Shown: positions 1 through 9,980, counted from the stretch's first letter. The stretch is 54,152 nt of DNA from an uncultured Prevotellaceae bacterium (GCA_947167515.1 CAMVIM010000026.1:1-54152); one strand, 5' to 3'. The notes: generated by a model not told the origin, from the sequence alone. Numbers and translations: made by a program.

Positions 1-899
1 TGGCAGAGTATGAGAAGAAATATCCCGACATCTTCAAAGTCATCACCCAGGAGAACCAGGGACTGGGCGGCGCGAGAAATGTGGGCACGGCTATGGCTCA
101 AGGTGAATGGATTGCCTACCTTGACAGCGATGACTATGTGGTGGATGGCGGCTACCGCTACCTGCTCGACCACTTCTGTGGAGATGGCGAGGGAGGAGTG
201 AAGCTGGATGTGTTGTGCTATTTCTTCAGTAATGTTTATACTGACGGCACTACATTGGCAGACCCTGATGCCAAGTCAGATGGGGGAGTGATTTTTGAGG
301 GCAATGGGGTGGAGGCGTACAACCATTGGCCCCTGCATTATGTGTGGTCTAAATTCTATCGTCGTTCCTTTCTTCAGGAGCATCATATTGAGTCGGAAAT
401 AGTTGTCTGTCAAGACCAGATTTTCAACTTTGATGTTTTTAGTCATCATCCCCACACTCGCATTGTCAGCAGTAACATTGTCCGCTACGAGAATGGCAAT
501 GCCAACTCCATTCAGAAAACAACGAACAAGGAGGTGGTGCTTGTGCAGCTCAATGACCTCTACTACAACATGAAACGCATTCAGCGTTATTTGGACGAAG
601 GAAAGACGGAGTTGGCTCCTGCGGCAAATCGACTGATAGATGGCTTTCTGAAGAATTACTATAAGAAGATGCTAAGTGTCAGCCTGACACGCAATGAGTG
701 GAAACGATACACGCTGGTGCTGGATGTACATAAAATGAGTGGTAAATCCATGCTGTTGCATGAAACCAGTCTGGCGGGCAAGGCGGTGGCATTGCTCAAG
801 TACATGACTGGACATTCCTATCCAGAATATCGTTTTGTTCATTTCTTCCATAAGAACCTCTTCAAGCGTTTCCTCTTCTCAAAGATTATTGTGAAATAG
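1..899 (+). CDS. Glycosyltransferase family 2, 5'-truncated by window edge
   Basis: The reading frame is open from base 3 and enters the window inside the GT-A nucleotide-binding fold. The first visible residues (AEYEKKYPDIFKVITQENQG) match residues 51-70 of the next gene. The metal/UDP-sugar motif DSDD (in YLDSDDY) is present, so this is an inverting-type GT2 that probably adds a sugar to a capsule, O-antigen or exopolysaccharide unit on the cytoplasmic side of the membrane. The C-terminal half is basic and ends FSKIIVK. It is a tandem paralogue of the gene 22 bases downstream, similar along its whole visible length. Acceptor and donor cannot be told from sequence. The ATG at 81 is internal and not the true start, which lies outside the window. 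Confidence 0.88.
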   Translation, partial: AEYEKKYPDIFKVITQENQGLGGARNVGTAMAQGEWIAYLDSDDYVVDGGYRYLLDHFCGDGEGGVKLDVLCYFFSNVYTDGTTLADPDAKSDGGVIFEGNGVEAYNHWPLHYVWSKFYRRSFLQEHHIESEIVVCQDQIFNFDVFSHHPHTRIVSSNIVRYENGNANSIQKTTNKEVVLVQLNDLYYNMKRIQRYLDEGKTELAPAANRLIDGFLKNYYKKMLSVSLTRNEWKRYTLVLDVHKMSGKSMLLHETSLAGKAVALLKYMTGHSYPEYRFVHFFHKNLFKRFLFSKIIVK

Positions 900-921
900 T
901 AAACCCTATACACACTTCCAC

Positions 922-1968
922 ATGAAGTTATCCGTCATCGTTCCCGTCTATAACGTGGAGAAGTTCCTTCCCCGTTGTCTCGACTCCCTGTTGCGCCAAG
1001 GCATGGAAGTGGGGGAGTGGGAGGTCATCTGCGTGAATGACGGTTCGCCCGACGGGAGTGCCAAGATTTTGGCGGAGTATGAGCAGAAGCACCCCGACGT
1101 CTTCAGAGTCATCACGCAAGAGAACCAGGGATTAGGTGTGGCACGGAACATAGGAACGGCGATGGCACAAGGTGAATGGGTGACTTATCTGGATAGTGAT
1201 GACTATCTTGTAGATGGCGGTTATCGCTACCTGCTCGACCACTTCTGCGGCGAGGACGAGGGAGGAGTGAAGGTGGATGTGTTGTGCTATTCCTTCCGTC
1301 CCATCTATACCGATGGTTCCACGCTGGCAGACCCTGATGCCAAGCCAGATGGAGAGATGATGTTTGAGGGTGATGGTGTAGATGCTTTCAACCGTTGGAC
1401 GCAGGTGACCGTGTGGACGAATTTCTATCGGCGTTCCTTCCTCCAAGGGCATCACATCGAATCGGAGAATGTCGTTTATGAGGACTCATTGTTCAGTTTT
1501 GATGCGTTTTGTCTGCATCCTCACACTCGTGTTGTCAGCAGCAACATTGTCCGTTATGAGAATGGCAATGCCAATTCCATTCAAAAGACAGCAGACAAAG
1601 AATCGGTGCTCGTACACTTGAATGACCTCTACTACAACATAAAACGCATTCAGCGTTATTTGGAAGAAGGAAAGAAGGAGTTGGCTCCTGCTGCAAACCG
1701 ACTGATCAATGGATTTCAGAGGATTTACTATAAGAAAATACTGAGCGTCAGTTTGACATACAATGAATGGAAACGATACACGCAGGTGCAGAATGTACTT
1801 AGAATGAGTGATAAATCCTTGATGTCGCAGGAAACCACACTGGCAGGAAAGGCGGTGGCATTGCTTAAGCAGATGACAGGACATTCCTATCTGGAATATC
1901 GTTTTGTCCGTTTCTTCTATAAAAACCTCTTCAAGCGTTTCCTCTTTGCGAGAATCATCACGCAATAG
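922..1968 (+). CDS. Glycosyltransferase family 2
   Basis: A 348-residue complete GT2 enzyme. The N-terminus MKLSVIVPVYNVEKFLPRCL is the classic GT-A opening strand. Residues N39-D40-G41 form the nucleotide-binding loop and D91-S92-D93-D94 the metal-binding DxD. The C-terminal ~200 residues are specific to this pair and probably hold the acceptor site. It begins 22 bases after the preceding paralogue and no promoter is visible in the gap, so the two are probably cotranscribed. The pair most likely acts in surface polysaccharide assembly. A hairpin (1987-2016) follows the stop codon. Substrates are unknown. Confidence 0.9.
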   Translation: MKLSVIVPVYNVEKFLPRCLDSLLRQGMEVGEWEVICVNDGSPDGSAKILAEYEQKHPDVFRVITQENQGLGVARNIGTAMAQGEWVTYLDSDDYLVDGGYRYLLDHFCGEDEGGVKVDVLCYSFRPIYTDGSTLADPDAKPDGEMMFEGDGVDAFNRWTQVTVWTNFYRRSFLQGHHIESENVVYEDSLFSFDAFCLHPHTRVVSSNIVRYENGNANSIQKTADKESVLVHLNDLYYNIKRIQRYLEEGKKELAPAANRLINGFQRIYYKKILSVSLTYNEWKRYTQVQNVLRMSDKSLMSQETTLAGKAVALLKQMTGHSYLEYRFVRFFYKNLFKRFLFARIITQ

Positions 1969-1986
1969 AAAAAAGCAAACAAAAAA

Positions 1987-2016
1987 AGAGGATGTGCCTA
2001 TTTTGACACACCCTCT
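1987..2016. terminator. Hairpin after the glycosyltransferase pair
   Basis: AGAGGATGTG and CACACCCTCT form a 10-bp stem with one G-T pair and a 10-nt loop. The + strand side has only AAAA after the stem, while the - strand side has a T-rich run, so termination of rightward transcription here is uncertain. Confidence 0.4.
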
Positions 2017-2127
2017 AAAACGATGCAGTGCAACTTCCTGTGAAGACAGAGAAGTGGGGAAAAGCTATTTGGATTCGGTTTCAGCAGAAAAAAGAAACAG
2101 ATTCTTCCTTATTTATTAAAAATGTGT

Positions 2128-2135
2128 TACCTTTG
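2128..2135 (+). promoter_or_regulatory. -7 element for the CotH-type protein gene
   Basis: TACCTTTG followed by CA lies 31 bases before the chosen ATG at 2167 and matches the Bacteroidetes -7 consensus TAnnTTTG. No good TTTG is found at the expected -33 distance. This site argues against an in-frame ATG at 2122, which would lie upstream of the transcript start. Confidence 0.65.
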
Positions 2136-2166
2136 CAGCACAATCGCTAACTATACCTATTTTTTT

Positions 2167-5100
2167 ATGAAGAGAACTACTTGGATTTTGTGGAGCCTCG
2201 TGTGCCTGTGTGTGAACACGGCGATGGCTCAGCAGCAGGACTACACCAGCCGGGTGGCAGGTGCAGCGTGTGACGATGCCAGTTACTGGTACATCGTGGA
2301 TGCTTCGACCAATGGAAGCGGCCAATACTACCGCTCTGTGGGCGACGGCTATGATGCCGTGCTGCAGATGGACAACTGGTCGGGACGTGGCGGCAGCGAC
2401 GGCTCGCAGATGACCACACCCTTTATGGAATATTGGAAGAACAAGGAGTCGCGTAACCAGCACGGCGGACTGTGCAACCTGCCTGATGCCGAGCTACGCC
2501 ACCAGACCATCACGGGACTGCCTGCCGGCAAGTACCGCCTCTCCATGAGGGTGCGCTGCTATGCCGAGACCTACAACGGCTTGGCTTCGTTCCAGGGAGT
2601 GAAGCTCTATGCCAACGGCAGCACCTCCGACGACCTCCTGAGCGGAAAGAACACCACCAGCTATTCGGGTGGGGCACATGTCACCTCCGTGCCCGAACTC
2701 ACCTTCGAGGTGGGCAGCGACGGAAAACTGGACTTCGGCATCAATGTGTCGGGTGCTTCCCAGACCGAACTGAACTGGGTGGCCTGGAAAGACGTGAAAC
2801 TCTACTATCTGGGGGGCAATGGTTCCCTCCTGCCAGGCGAATACTATCTGCGCAACAAGGCCACCGGCACCTATCTGCAGGCAGGAGGAAAGTGGGGCAC
2901 TCAGGCGGTGATGGGCGAGCATGGTGTGCCTTTCCAGGCAGAGAAGGTGAGCGACAACCGTTTCTCCCTGTCCACCGACTACTACAATGGCGACATCCAC
3001 TGGCTCAGTGCCAACAACGAGAACATACTTTTCCTCGACGGTTCGCAGCAAGTGTGGACCATCGCGCCCGCCAGCACCGAGGGCTACTTCACCCTTCAGC
3101 AGAGCGGCTACGGTTACCTGGCCTATGATGAAGACACTGAGGAAGTCATCCCCACTGGCACCGACCCCGATGCCGATGGAGCCTTGTGGGAATTTGTATC
3201 GCGCCACGACCGAATCAAGGCACTCATCGACGGCACCGACACCGATGCCACTTTCATGATTGCCAATCCGCGTTTCGACCGCAGCTACAACAGCGGAAGT
3301 TGGAACGGTGCGTTCGATCAGGGCGGCATCGACGGCTGGTCGGGCTATGGCAATCAGGTGGCTGAAGCCTGGGGCGGCAACGGCAACTACCATACTTTCG
3401 ACGTGAACCAGCTCGTCACCTATCTGCCCAACGGACGCTACCAGCTCTCCGTGCAGGGTTATTATCGCTACAACGACACCTCAGACAACAGCAACGACCG
3501 TGCTGTGGCCACCCACGCCAACGGCACTGAGCGACTGCTGGCACAGCTTTATGCCAAGTCTGGTTCCTCCGAACAATCCACCCCCATCCAGAGCATAGCC
3601 AGCGAGGATGACCTCTCCGGCTCTCTGCCCATGGGGATGAATGAGGCTGGCAACTACTTCTCATGGGGCTATTATGCTGACAACCGTCTCACCATCGAGG
3701 TGTCCAACAACCGCCTCACCGTCGGAGTGCGCAAGACCGACCATCCTGGCACCGACTGGACTTGCTGGGACAACTTTGAGCTGACCCTTCTGCAATCTGG
3801 AGACAACACTGACTACCAGTATGAGGATGACCTGCCCGTCGGTGACATCGACTTCGCCAGTGCCACCCCCGACAATCCAGTCGATTGCACCGCCCTCATC
3901 CAGAATCCGCAGTTCGATGCCAACAACGGCTGGACAGGCAGTCTGCAACGTGGCAGCGACGGCTCCAACTCCATCGCCTCCTATGGCGGAACGGGCGTGG
4001 AGAACATCAACTTCAACCTCTATCAGACCCTCACCAACATCCCCAACGGCTGGTACCGCATCAAGGCGAAAGGCTTCTACCGCTTTGGCGATGTGCAGAT
4101 GGAGGAACACAACTCCTACGGCGGATGGAACGAGAATGCCCAGAACAACGTGTGGGCGGTCTATACCATCCCCTATGCCACCATCACGCACCGCCTCGGC
4201 ATCGAGCGTCAGCTGGCCGTCCTCTTTGGCAACAACTGCGAGGTGGGGCTTCCCTCCATCTTCGACGGTGCCCACGAGGCTGAAACCCATTCGGGAGACA
4301 TAGAGACTGAGTTTGGCTGGGTGCCCAACACCGCAGCCGGTGCAGCCCAAGCCTTCAGTCAAGGCGAGTACGGCGTGGAACTCCTTGTGCCGGTGGTGGA
4401 CCAGACCCTCCGTCTTGGTGTGAAAAAACCCACCCTCGGCTACAAGTTTGACTGGTCCTGCTTCGATGACTTCCAGCTCCAGTACCTCGGCCAGCAGAAC
4501 CTTGTCTATGCCACCGACGTGCAGGTGCTGGCAGGCAGCAGTTCGCCTGCCACCTCCGTACCCTCTGCTGAGACGGGTTCGCCTGTCACCTCCCTTGACA
4601 TGACCATACAAGAAAAGCGGCAGCTCATCGCCACCGCTTTGCCAACAAACGCTTCCGACCCCTCCATCTCCTGGTCATCGTCCAACACCAATGTGGTCAC
4701 TGTCGATGCCGACGGAATGCTCACAGCCAAAGCTACCGGCACCGCCTCCATCTATGTGACCGCCCTCGGTTCCGACCACACCAACGTGGTCAAGGAAGTG
4801 ACCGTCACCGTCGGGAACAGCACTGGCAATGCCGCCGACCTCGTCATCAACGAGATTCAGGTGTCCAACCTCGACCAGTATCTCGACCCCTCCGGCAACT
4901 ATGGCGGCTACATCGAACTCTACAACCCCACCGACAAGGGCATTTCCCTCCGCAACCTCTACGTGAGCGACGACCCAGCCGTGCCCATCATGCATCGTCT
5001 GAACTCCAACAGTGGTGCCGTGCCTCCCCACGGCTTTGCCATCGTGTGGTTCGACCATAGCAGTGGCGAGAGCGGTAATTATAGTGGCAATGTCAGCTAC

Positions 5101-8100
5101 AAGCTCGACATGGACGGAGGCTTCATCGGACTCTACAGCAGCAATGGTGACCCGCTCGTCAGCCAGAACTATCCAGCCATCCCCTCTCGCACCTCCTATG
5201 CCCGTCTTGCCGACGGACAGGGTGAGTGGGGCATCACCGCCTATCCCACACCCGGTGCCAGCAACAGCGGCAGCAAGGAGATTCTCAGCCTCGGTGCCGC
5301 CCGTCTGGAAGCCCCTGTGGCCACACCAGCTTCGGGCTTCTACGCCATGCAGAACTTCAAACCCACCGTCACAGGCGAAGGAACCATCCGCTTCACCCTC
5401 GATGGCTCTGTGCCCACCGAGGAAAACAGCCTGACCATCGACCAGCTGCCAGCCTTCAACCAGACCACCGTGCTGCGTCTCCGTGCCTTCGAGCCAGGTC
5501 AGTTGCCCAGCCCCGTGGTCACCTACACCTATTCGGCAGAAACCCATCGCCACGCCCTGCCTGTGCTCATGATTACTGCCGACCCCACCGACCTCTACAG
5601 CGACGAGCGAGGCATCTTCGTCACGGGTACCAAGGGAGTCACGGGTTCGGGCATCAACTACCCCTGCAACTGGAACCTCGACTGGGATCGCTCTGCCAAC
5701 ATGGAACTGCTCGACAGCGAGGGGAACTCTCTCTTCCGTCAGGATGTAAACATCGCCCGCTTCGGTGGATGGAGCCGTTCGTGGGTGCCTTATAACTTTA
5801 AGATAAAGGCACAAAAGCAGTATGAGGGCAAGGAATACCTCGAATACCCCTTCTTTGCCGACAGCAAGCCCTACCTGAAGCACAAGGTGCTGCAAGTGCG
5901 CAACGGCGGCAACGATGTCTTCTGCCGCATCAAGGACGTAGCCCTTCACCAGATGATTCTCAGCAGCGGCTTCTACCTCGACTGCCTCGACTACCAGCCT
6001 GTCCACTGCTACATCAACGGCCAATACTATGGTATGCAGAACCTTCGCGAACCCAGCAACAAGCACTACGGACTCGCCGACTACGGCATTGACACCGACG
6101 AGATGGATGCGATGGAGTTTGGCGGTGGTGTCACACTGAAGGAAGGGACATTGGATGCCTACAACGAATGGCGGAACCTGACCTACTCAGCCTCCGACGC
6201 AGACACCTACGCCCAGATTTGCGAACTGGTCGATGTGGATGAGTTTGCCAACTACATGGCAGCCGAACTCTATCTCGGAGGCGATGACTGGCCCGGCAAC
6301 AACTGCAAGGGCTTCAAGGGCAACGACGGCAAGTTCCACATCGTCTTCTTCGATGTCGATCAGGCGTTGCGCTTCGACCAGGGGGCCTTCGACCGCATCA
6401 CCAACAGCAATGCGCCCATCATCGTCCTCTTCCGCAATATGCTCAGCAACTCCACCTTCCGCAAGCTCTTCATCGACTCCTTCAGCCTCTTCGGGGGCAG
6501 CGTGATGCAGGTGGAACGCACTCACGCCATCATCGACCAGCTCTCCGACGAGATGAACCCAGCCCTCGCCCTCGAAGGTCTCTCCACCTCGCCCACAGCT
6601 GAATATATGAAGCAGACCCTCTCCGAGACCCGCCGCAACACGATGATTACTGCCCTGCGCAACTGGAGCTACTCGCAACTCTCTGGCACAAGGGCCTACA
6701 AGGTGAAGTTCTCCGCCAACATCGAGGGCGCCCAACTGCAAGTGAACGGTCTGCCCGTGCCACTCGCCAACTTCGACGGCACCCTCTTCGCTCCTGCCGT
6801 GCTCAAGGCTTCAGCACCCGAAGGCTACACCTTCAAGGGATGGAAAACTCCCGACGGTTCTTGGCTCGGACGTTCGGAAACCCTCAACCTCAGTGTGCTG
6901 GGCAGCAGCGAGGCCCAGAACACCACACTTGCCTTCCAAGCCATCTATGAGCCATTGGCCACCGACGAGCAGCGCAAGGCCGACATCGCCATGCCCATCA
7001 AGGTGAACGAGGTGAGTGCCGGCAACAGTATCTTCGCTGGCGAGACCTGGAAGCGCAGCGACTGGTTCGAACTCTACAACACCACCGACACGCCGCTCGA
7101 TGTGGCAGGACTCTTCGTGAGTGACGACCCCGACCAGCCACTGAAGTTCCAGATTCAGAAGACCTCCGAAGCCTGCAACACCATCATCCCGGCAGGGGGA
7201 CACCTCATTGTGTGGGCCGACAAGATCGACACCTCCAACCCTGCCACATCGTTCACCCAGTTGCATGCCAACTTCAAGCTTTCCAACAGCGACAACCAGA
7301 TGGTGCTCCTGCTCAGTGGCGATGACTTCGTGAACAACAACTCAGCCTACTTCGAGGCACATCCCGATATGCGCAACTTCATCGACGGCATCACCTACAA
7401 CGCCCATCGAGGCGATGAAACCGTAGGTCGATACCCCGATGGCGGAAATAGCATCTACCGCATGGGCAGACCCACCATCGAGCGCACCAACACCCTGTTG
7501 ACAGGCGACGAGCAGGTGAGCACAGACCAGAGCCTCATGCCGCTCCTGCCCGATGCCTTCACCCTCGATTTGGCGAAAGGATGGAACTGGACTTCCCACT
7601 GCCTCTACACGCCCTTCGAGCCTGTCACCCTCTCGTCCTATGCACAGCGCATCGTGGCTCAGAATGCCGAGGCAGTCCGCAACGGCACCCGCATGACAGG
7701 CACCCTCAACTACCTCGATGCAGGCCGTCTTTTCAAGGTGCAGATGTCTGAGGCCGACACCTACACCAGCGACCGTCAGTACTGCTCCAGCAGCCTGCCC
7801 ATCGCACTGACAGCAGGCTGGAACTGGATTGGTTATCCTGTGAATGGTACACAGACCCTCACCGCCGCCCTTGCTTCCTACAAGGCACAAGAGGGCGACA
7901 AACTCATCGGGCAAGATGGTTTTGCCACCTACACGAGTGGTCAGTGGGTCGGCACCCTCTCGTCCTTCGAGACAGGCAAGGGCTATCTGTTCTACACTTC
8001 CAAGGCCAAGTCCCTCGTTTTCCATCGTCCGGAAAACGCGGTCAACCTCAGTCAGGTGCGCCTCACTCGCCGTGCTGCCAGCATCTACGGAACGGATAAG

Positions 8101-8574
8101 TACGCCTATCCCAACGTGATGGGTGTCATCGGCACCCTCACGCAGAGCGATGGCACACCCGCCGACCCCGACCGCTTCACGCTGCTTGCCTATGCAGGTG
8201 GTGAATGTCGAGGCGTGGGCAAGTGGTTAGGCGATCAGCTCTACCTGACCACCTATGGCGAGGGTACAGAAACCCTTCAGTATGTAGCGCTTGACGAGAA
8301 CACAGGCACCGCCTATCCCGTGCAGGAAACCCTCACCTTCACAGCCGATGTGCAGGGTACACCTGCTGCACCCATCGCCTTCCACATCGGCACTGCCGAC
8401 CCGACCGACATAGCCGACCTCACCTCCGGCATTTCGCCCCACACGACCGTCGTGGGCTACTACAGCCTCTCGGGTCAGAGCATCAGCATCAGTGCCCCAC
8501 AGACTCCTGGTGTCTATGTGGTGAAATATGCCGATGGTTCCTTCCGCAAGGTGTACATCAAGGCAGAGCGCTAA
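2167..8574 (+). CDS. Giant secreted CotH-kinase / lamin-tail-domain surface protein
   Basis: About 2135 residues. The start MKRTTWILWSLVCLCVNTAM is a signal peptide cleaved near AMA-QQ; the upstream in-frame ATG (2122) lies before the promoter -7 box. In order: galactose-binding-like modules in the first ~780 residues (one with GSDGSQMTTPFMEYW), a Big_2-type Ig-like domain (~808-885), a lamin-tail domain (~893-1000), a chitobiase C-terminal-like domain (FTLDGSVPT, ~1051-1123), a CotH kinase-like domain (~1125-1505, motif VFFDVDQALRF near 1395), a second lamin-tail domain (~1613-1700) and a C-terminal sorting-like tail (YYSLSGQ ... GVYVVKYADG). CotH proteins phosphorylate secreted proteins in Bacillus; the target here is unknown. 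The tail suggests surface anchoring or secretion by a type IX-like route (inference). Monocistronic between its own promoter and a strong terminator. Confidence 0.85.
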   Translation: MKRTTWILWSLVCLCVNTAMAQQQDYTSRVAGAACDDASYWYIVDASTNGSGQYYRSVGDGYDAVLQMDNWSGRGGSDGSQMTTPFMEYWKNKESRNQHGGLCNLPDAELRHQTITGLPAGKYRLSMRVRCYAETYNGLASFQGVKLYANGSTSDDLLSGKNTTSYSGGAHVTSVPELTFEVGSDGKLDFGINVSGASQTELNWVAWKDVKLYYLGGNGSLLPGEYYLRNKATGTYLQAGGKWGTQAVMGEHGVPFQAEKVSDNRFSLSTDYYNGDIHWLSANNENILFLDGSQQVWTIAPASTEGYFTLQQSGYGYLAYDEDTEEVIPTGTDPDADGALWEFVSRHDRIKALIDGTDTDATFMIANPRFDRSYNSGSWNGAFDQGGIDGWSGYGNQVAEAWGGNGNYHTFDVNQLVTYLPNGRYQLSVQGYYRYNDTSDNSNDRAVATHANGTERLLAQLYAKSGSSEQSTPIQSIASEDDLSGSLPMGMNEAGNYFSWGYYADNRLTIEVSNNRLTVGVRKTDHPGTDWTCWDNFELTLLQSGDNTDYQYEDDLPVGDIDFASATPDNPVDCTALIQNPQFDANNGWTGSLQRGSDGSNSIASYGGTGVENINFNLYQTLTNIPNGWYRIKAKGFYRFGDVQMEEHNSYGGWNENAQNNVWAVYTIPYATITHRLGIERQLAVLFGNNCEVGLPSIFDGAHEAETHSGDIETEFGWVPNTAAGAAQAFSQGEYGVELLVPVVDQTLRLGVKKPTLGYKFDWSCFDDFQLQYLGQQNLVYATDVQVLAGSSSPATSVPSAETGSPVTSLDMTIQEKRQLIATALPTNASDPSISWSSSNTNVVTVDADGMLTAKATGTASIYVTALGSDHTNVVKEVTVTVGNSTGNAADLVINEIQVSNLDQYLDPSGNYGGYIELYNPTDKGISLRNLYVSDDPAVPIMHRLNSNSGAVPPHGFAIVWFDHSSGESGNYSGNVSYKLDMDGGFIGLYSSNGDPLVSQNYPAIPSRTSYARLADGQGEWGITAYPTPGASNSGSKEILSLGAARLEAPVATPASGFYAMQNFKPTVTGEGTIRFTLDGSVPTEENSLTIDQLPAFNQTTVLRLRAFEPGQLPSPVVTYTYSAETHRHALPVLMITADPTDLYSDERGIFVTGTKGVTGSGINYPCNWNLDWDRSANMELLDSEGNSLFRQDVNIARFGGWSRSWVPYNFKIKAQKQYEGKEYLEYPFFADSKPYLKHKVLQVRNGGNDVFCRIKDVALHQMILSSGFYLDCLDYQPVHCYINGQYYGMQNLREPSNKHYGLADYGIDTDEMDAMEFGGGVTLKEGTLDAYNEWRNLTYSASDADTYAQICELVDVDEFANYMAAELYLGGDDWPGNNCKGFKGNDGKFHIVFFDVDQALRFDQGAFDRITNSNAPIIVLFRNMLSNSTFRKLFIDSFSLFGGSVMQVERTHAIIDQLSDEMNPALALEGLSTSPTAEYMKQTLSETRRNTMITALRNWSYSQLSGTRAYKVKFSANIEGAQLQVNGLPVPLANFDGTLFAPAVLKASAPEGYTFKGWKTPDGSWLGRSETLNLSVLGSSEAQNTTLAFQAIYEPLATDEQRKADIAMPIKVNEVSAGNSIFAGETWKRSDWFELYNTTDTPLDVAGLFVSDDPDQPLKFQIQKTSEACNTIIPAGGHLIVWADKIDTSNPATSFTQLHANFKLSNSDNQMVLLLSGDDFVNNNSAYFEAHPDMRNFIDGITYNAHRGDETVGRYPDGGNSIYRMGRPTIERTNTLLTGDEQVSTDQSLMPLLPDAFTLDLAKGWNWTSHCLYTPFEPVTLSSYAQRIVAQNAEAVRNGTRMTGTLNYLDAGRLFKVQMSEADTYTSDRQYCSSSLPIALTAGWNWIGYPVNGTQTLTAALASYKAQEGDKLIGQDGFATYTSGQWVGTLSSFETGKGYLFYTSKAKSLVFHRPENAVNLSQVRLTRRAASIYGTDKYAYPNVMGVIGTLTQSDGTPADPDRFTLLAYAGGECRGVGKWLGDQLYLTTYGEGTETLQYVALDENTGTAYPVQETLTFTADVQGTPAAPIAFHIGTADPTDIADLTSGISPHTTVVGYYSLSGQSISISAPQTPGVYVVKYADGSFRKVYIKAER

Positions 8575-8587
8575 GCGTGAACGAATA

Positions 8588-8641
8588 AAGAAGGAGCGGA
8601 TTTTTCTGATACTGTGTTAGTCAGAAAAATCCGCTTCTTTT
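8588..8641. terminator. Strong bidirectional terminator between convergent genes
   Basis: Perfect 14-bp arms at 8596-8609 (GCGGATTTTTCTGA) and 8621-8634 with an 11-nt loop, extended by A/G-rich and T/C-rich flanks that also pair. It separates the rightward CotH gene from the leftward CobW-like gene and should stop transcription from both sides. Confidence 0.85.
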
Positions 8642-8684
8642 GTGTGATGTCGAAATTTCGAGGTGACGTTATTTCGAGATTCTT

Positions 8685-9980
8685 TCACTCGGCCAGACAC
8701 ATGTCGAGGGCTTCTTTCAGGAAAGCCTTCATGTTCGAGTCCATCTTCTGCCCGATGAAGACAAGTTTCTGCATGCGGTCGCCATACGTCTCGTCCCAGT
8801 CAGCCTTGATTTTCGGTTCGGCCTCCAACAGGCGTTTCAGCTGGTCTTTCGGCATGGTGGCGTACCACTGTCCGCAGTTCTTCAGCGAGAACTGCTTGCC
8901 CGCCTGCTCGAAGAGGTAACAGATGTCCTCCTCGCCCTTGAACCAGCAGATGCCCTTGGCACGGATGATGTTCTTGGGCCACAGACGCGCCACAAAGTCA
9001 TCGAAATGTCCTAAGTTCATGGGTTTGCGGGCGAAATAGACGTAGGTGCCGATGCCATACTCCTCCGCCTCGCCTTCATCGTGGTGATGATGATGGTGGT
9101 GGTGATGATGATCATGCTCCTCATGTTCATGTTCTTCATGCTCGTGTTCCTCCTCATCATCATCGTCATGGTGGTGGTGCTCATGTCCCTCTTCCTCCTC
9201 GTCATGGTGGTGATGGTGTTCTTCTTCCTCCAATTCGTCAGATTCGTTCCATTCGTTGTTCTCCACGGCAGCAATCCAGGCAGCGCTGGTCGCCACCTTG
9301 TCGAAGTCGAAGAGTCCGGTGTGGAGAATCTTGCCGAAGTCCACGTCGCCATAATTGCATTCGATGATTTCCGCCTTGGGCTGCAAGGCACGTACAATCT
9401 CCTTGATGCGGTGCAGTTCCTGTGGTTCCACCTCGGCCGCCTTGTTCAGCAGGACGATGTTGCAGAACTCGATTTGCTGGATGACCAGATTCTCGATGTC
9501 CTCTTCATCGATGTTGGGCTTGGTCAGGCTCTCGCCATTGCCAAACTCGTCCTTCATGCGCAGGGCGTCCACCACGGTGACGATGCAGTCGAGTCTCGGC
9601 AGGCCATTGACCCAATACTTCGGTTCCATCGTCGGGATAGAGCAGATGGTCTGGGCGATGGGTGCAGGTTCACAGATGCCCGATGCCTCGATGACGATGT
9701 AGTCAAACTGCTGCATCTTCACCAGGTCCGTCAGCTGCTCCACCAAATCCATCTTCAGGGTGCAGCAGATGCAGCCGTTCTGCAGGGCCACAAGCGAGTC
9801 GTCCTTCTGGTCCACGATGCCGCCCTGCTGGATAAGGTTGGCATCGATGTTCACTTCTCCGAGGTCGTTCACGATGACCGCGAAGCGTATGCCCTGCTCA
9901 TTCTTCAGAATGCGGTTGAGCAAAGTCGTTTTTCCGCTGCCCAGATATCCGGTGAGCAGCAGCACAGGTGTTTCTTTCAT
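8685..9980 (-). CDS. COG0523/CobW-family GTPase with His-rich metal-binding insert
   Basis: A 431-residue G3E-family GTPase. Walker A is GYLGSGKTT (11-19). The family's metal-binding motif is C70-I-C72-C73, preceded by NG. EASGICEPAPI and NKAAEVEP mark the later GTPase motifs. COG0523 proteins act as metallochaperones, mostly for Zn or Co/Ni, coupling GTP hydrolysis to metal transfer. About 50 residues near 250-305 are almost only His, Asp and Glu, with one run of ten His; this probably buffers metal. A CobW C-terminal-like domain follows (TYVYFARKPMN onward). The gene stands alone, divergent from the lipoprotein gene at 10279. Zinc homeostasis is the best guess. No Zur-type palindrome was recognised by eye. 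Confidence 0.9.
   Translation of the reverse strand: MKETPVLLLTGYLGSGKTTLLNRILKNEQGIRFAVIVNDLGEVNIDANLIQQGGIVDQKDDSLVALQNGCICCTLKMDLVEQLTDLVKMQQFDYIVIEASGICEPAPIAQTICSIPTMEPKYWVNGLPRLDCIVTVVDALRMKDEFGNGESLTKPNIDEEDIENLVIQQIEFCNIVLLNKAAEVEPQELHRIKEIVRALQPKAEIIECNYGDVDFGKILHTGLFDFDKVATSAAWIAAVENNEWNESDELEEEEHHHHHDEEEEGHEHHHHDDDDEEEHEHEEHEHEEHDHHHHHHHHHHDEGEAEEYGIGTYVYFARKPMNLGHFDDFVARLWPKNIIRAKGICWFKGEEDICYLFEQAGKQFSLKNCGQWYATMPKDQLKRLLEAEPKIKADWDETYGDRMQKLVFIGQKMDSNMKAFLKEALDMCLAE

Noticed and set aside
2494-8442. Long - strand open frames opposite the CotH-type gene (up to 463 codons)
   Set aside because: They are shadows caused by the high-GC codon bias of the + strand gene; they lack signal peptides, promoters and recognisable motifs.
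9070-9240. Possible tandem-repeat DNA element
   Set aside because: It is the coding sequence of the His/Asp/Glu-rich insert and stays in frame, so it was kept as part of the gene.
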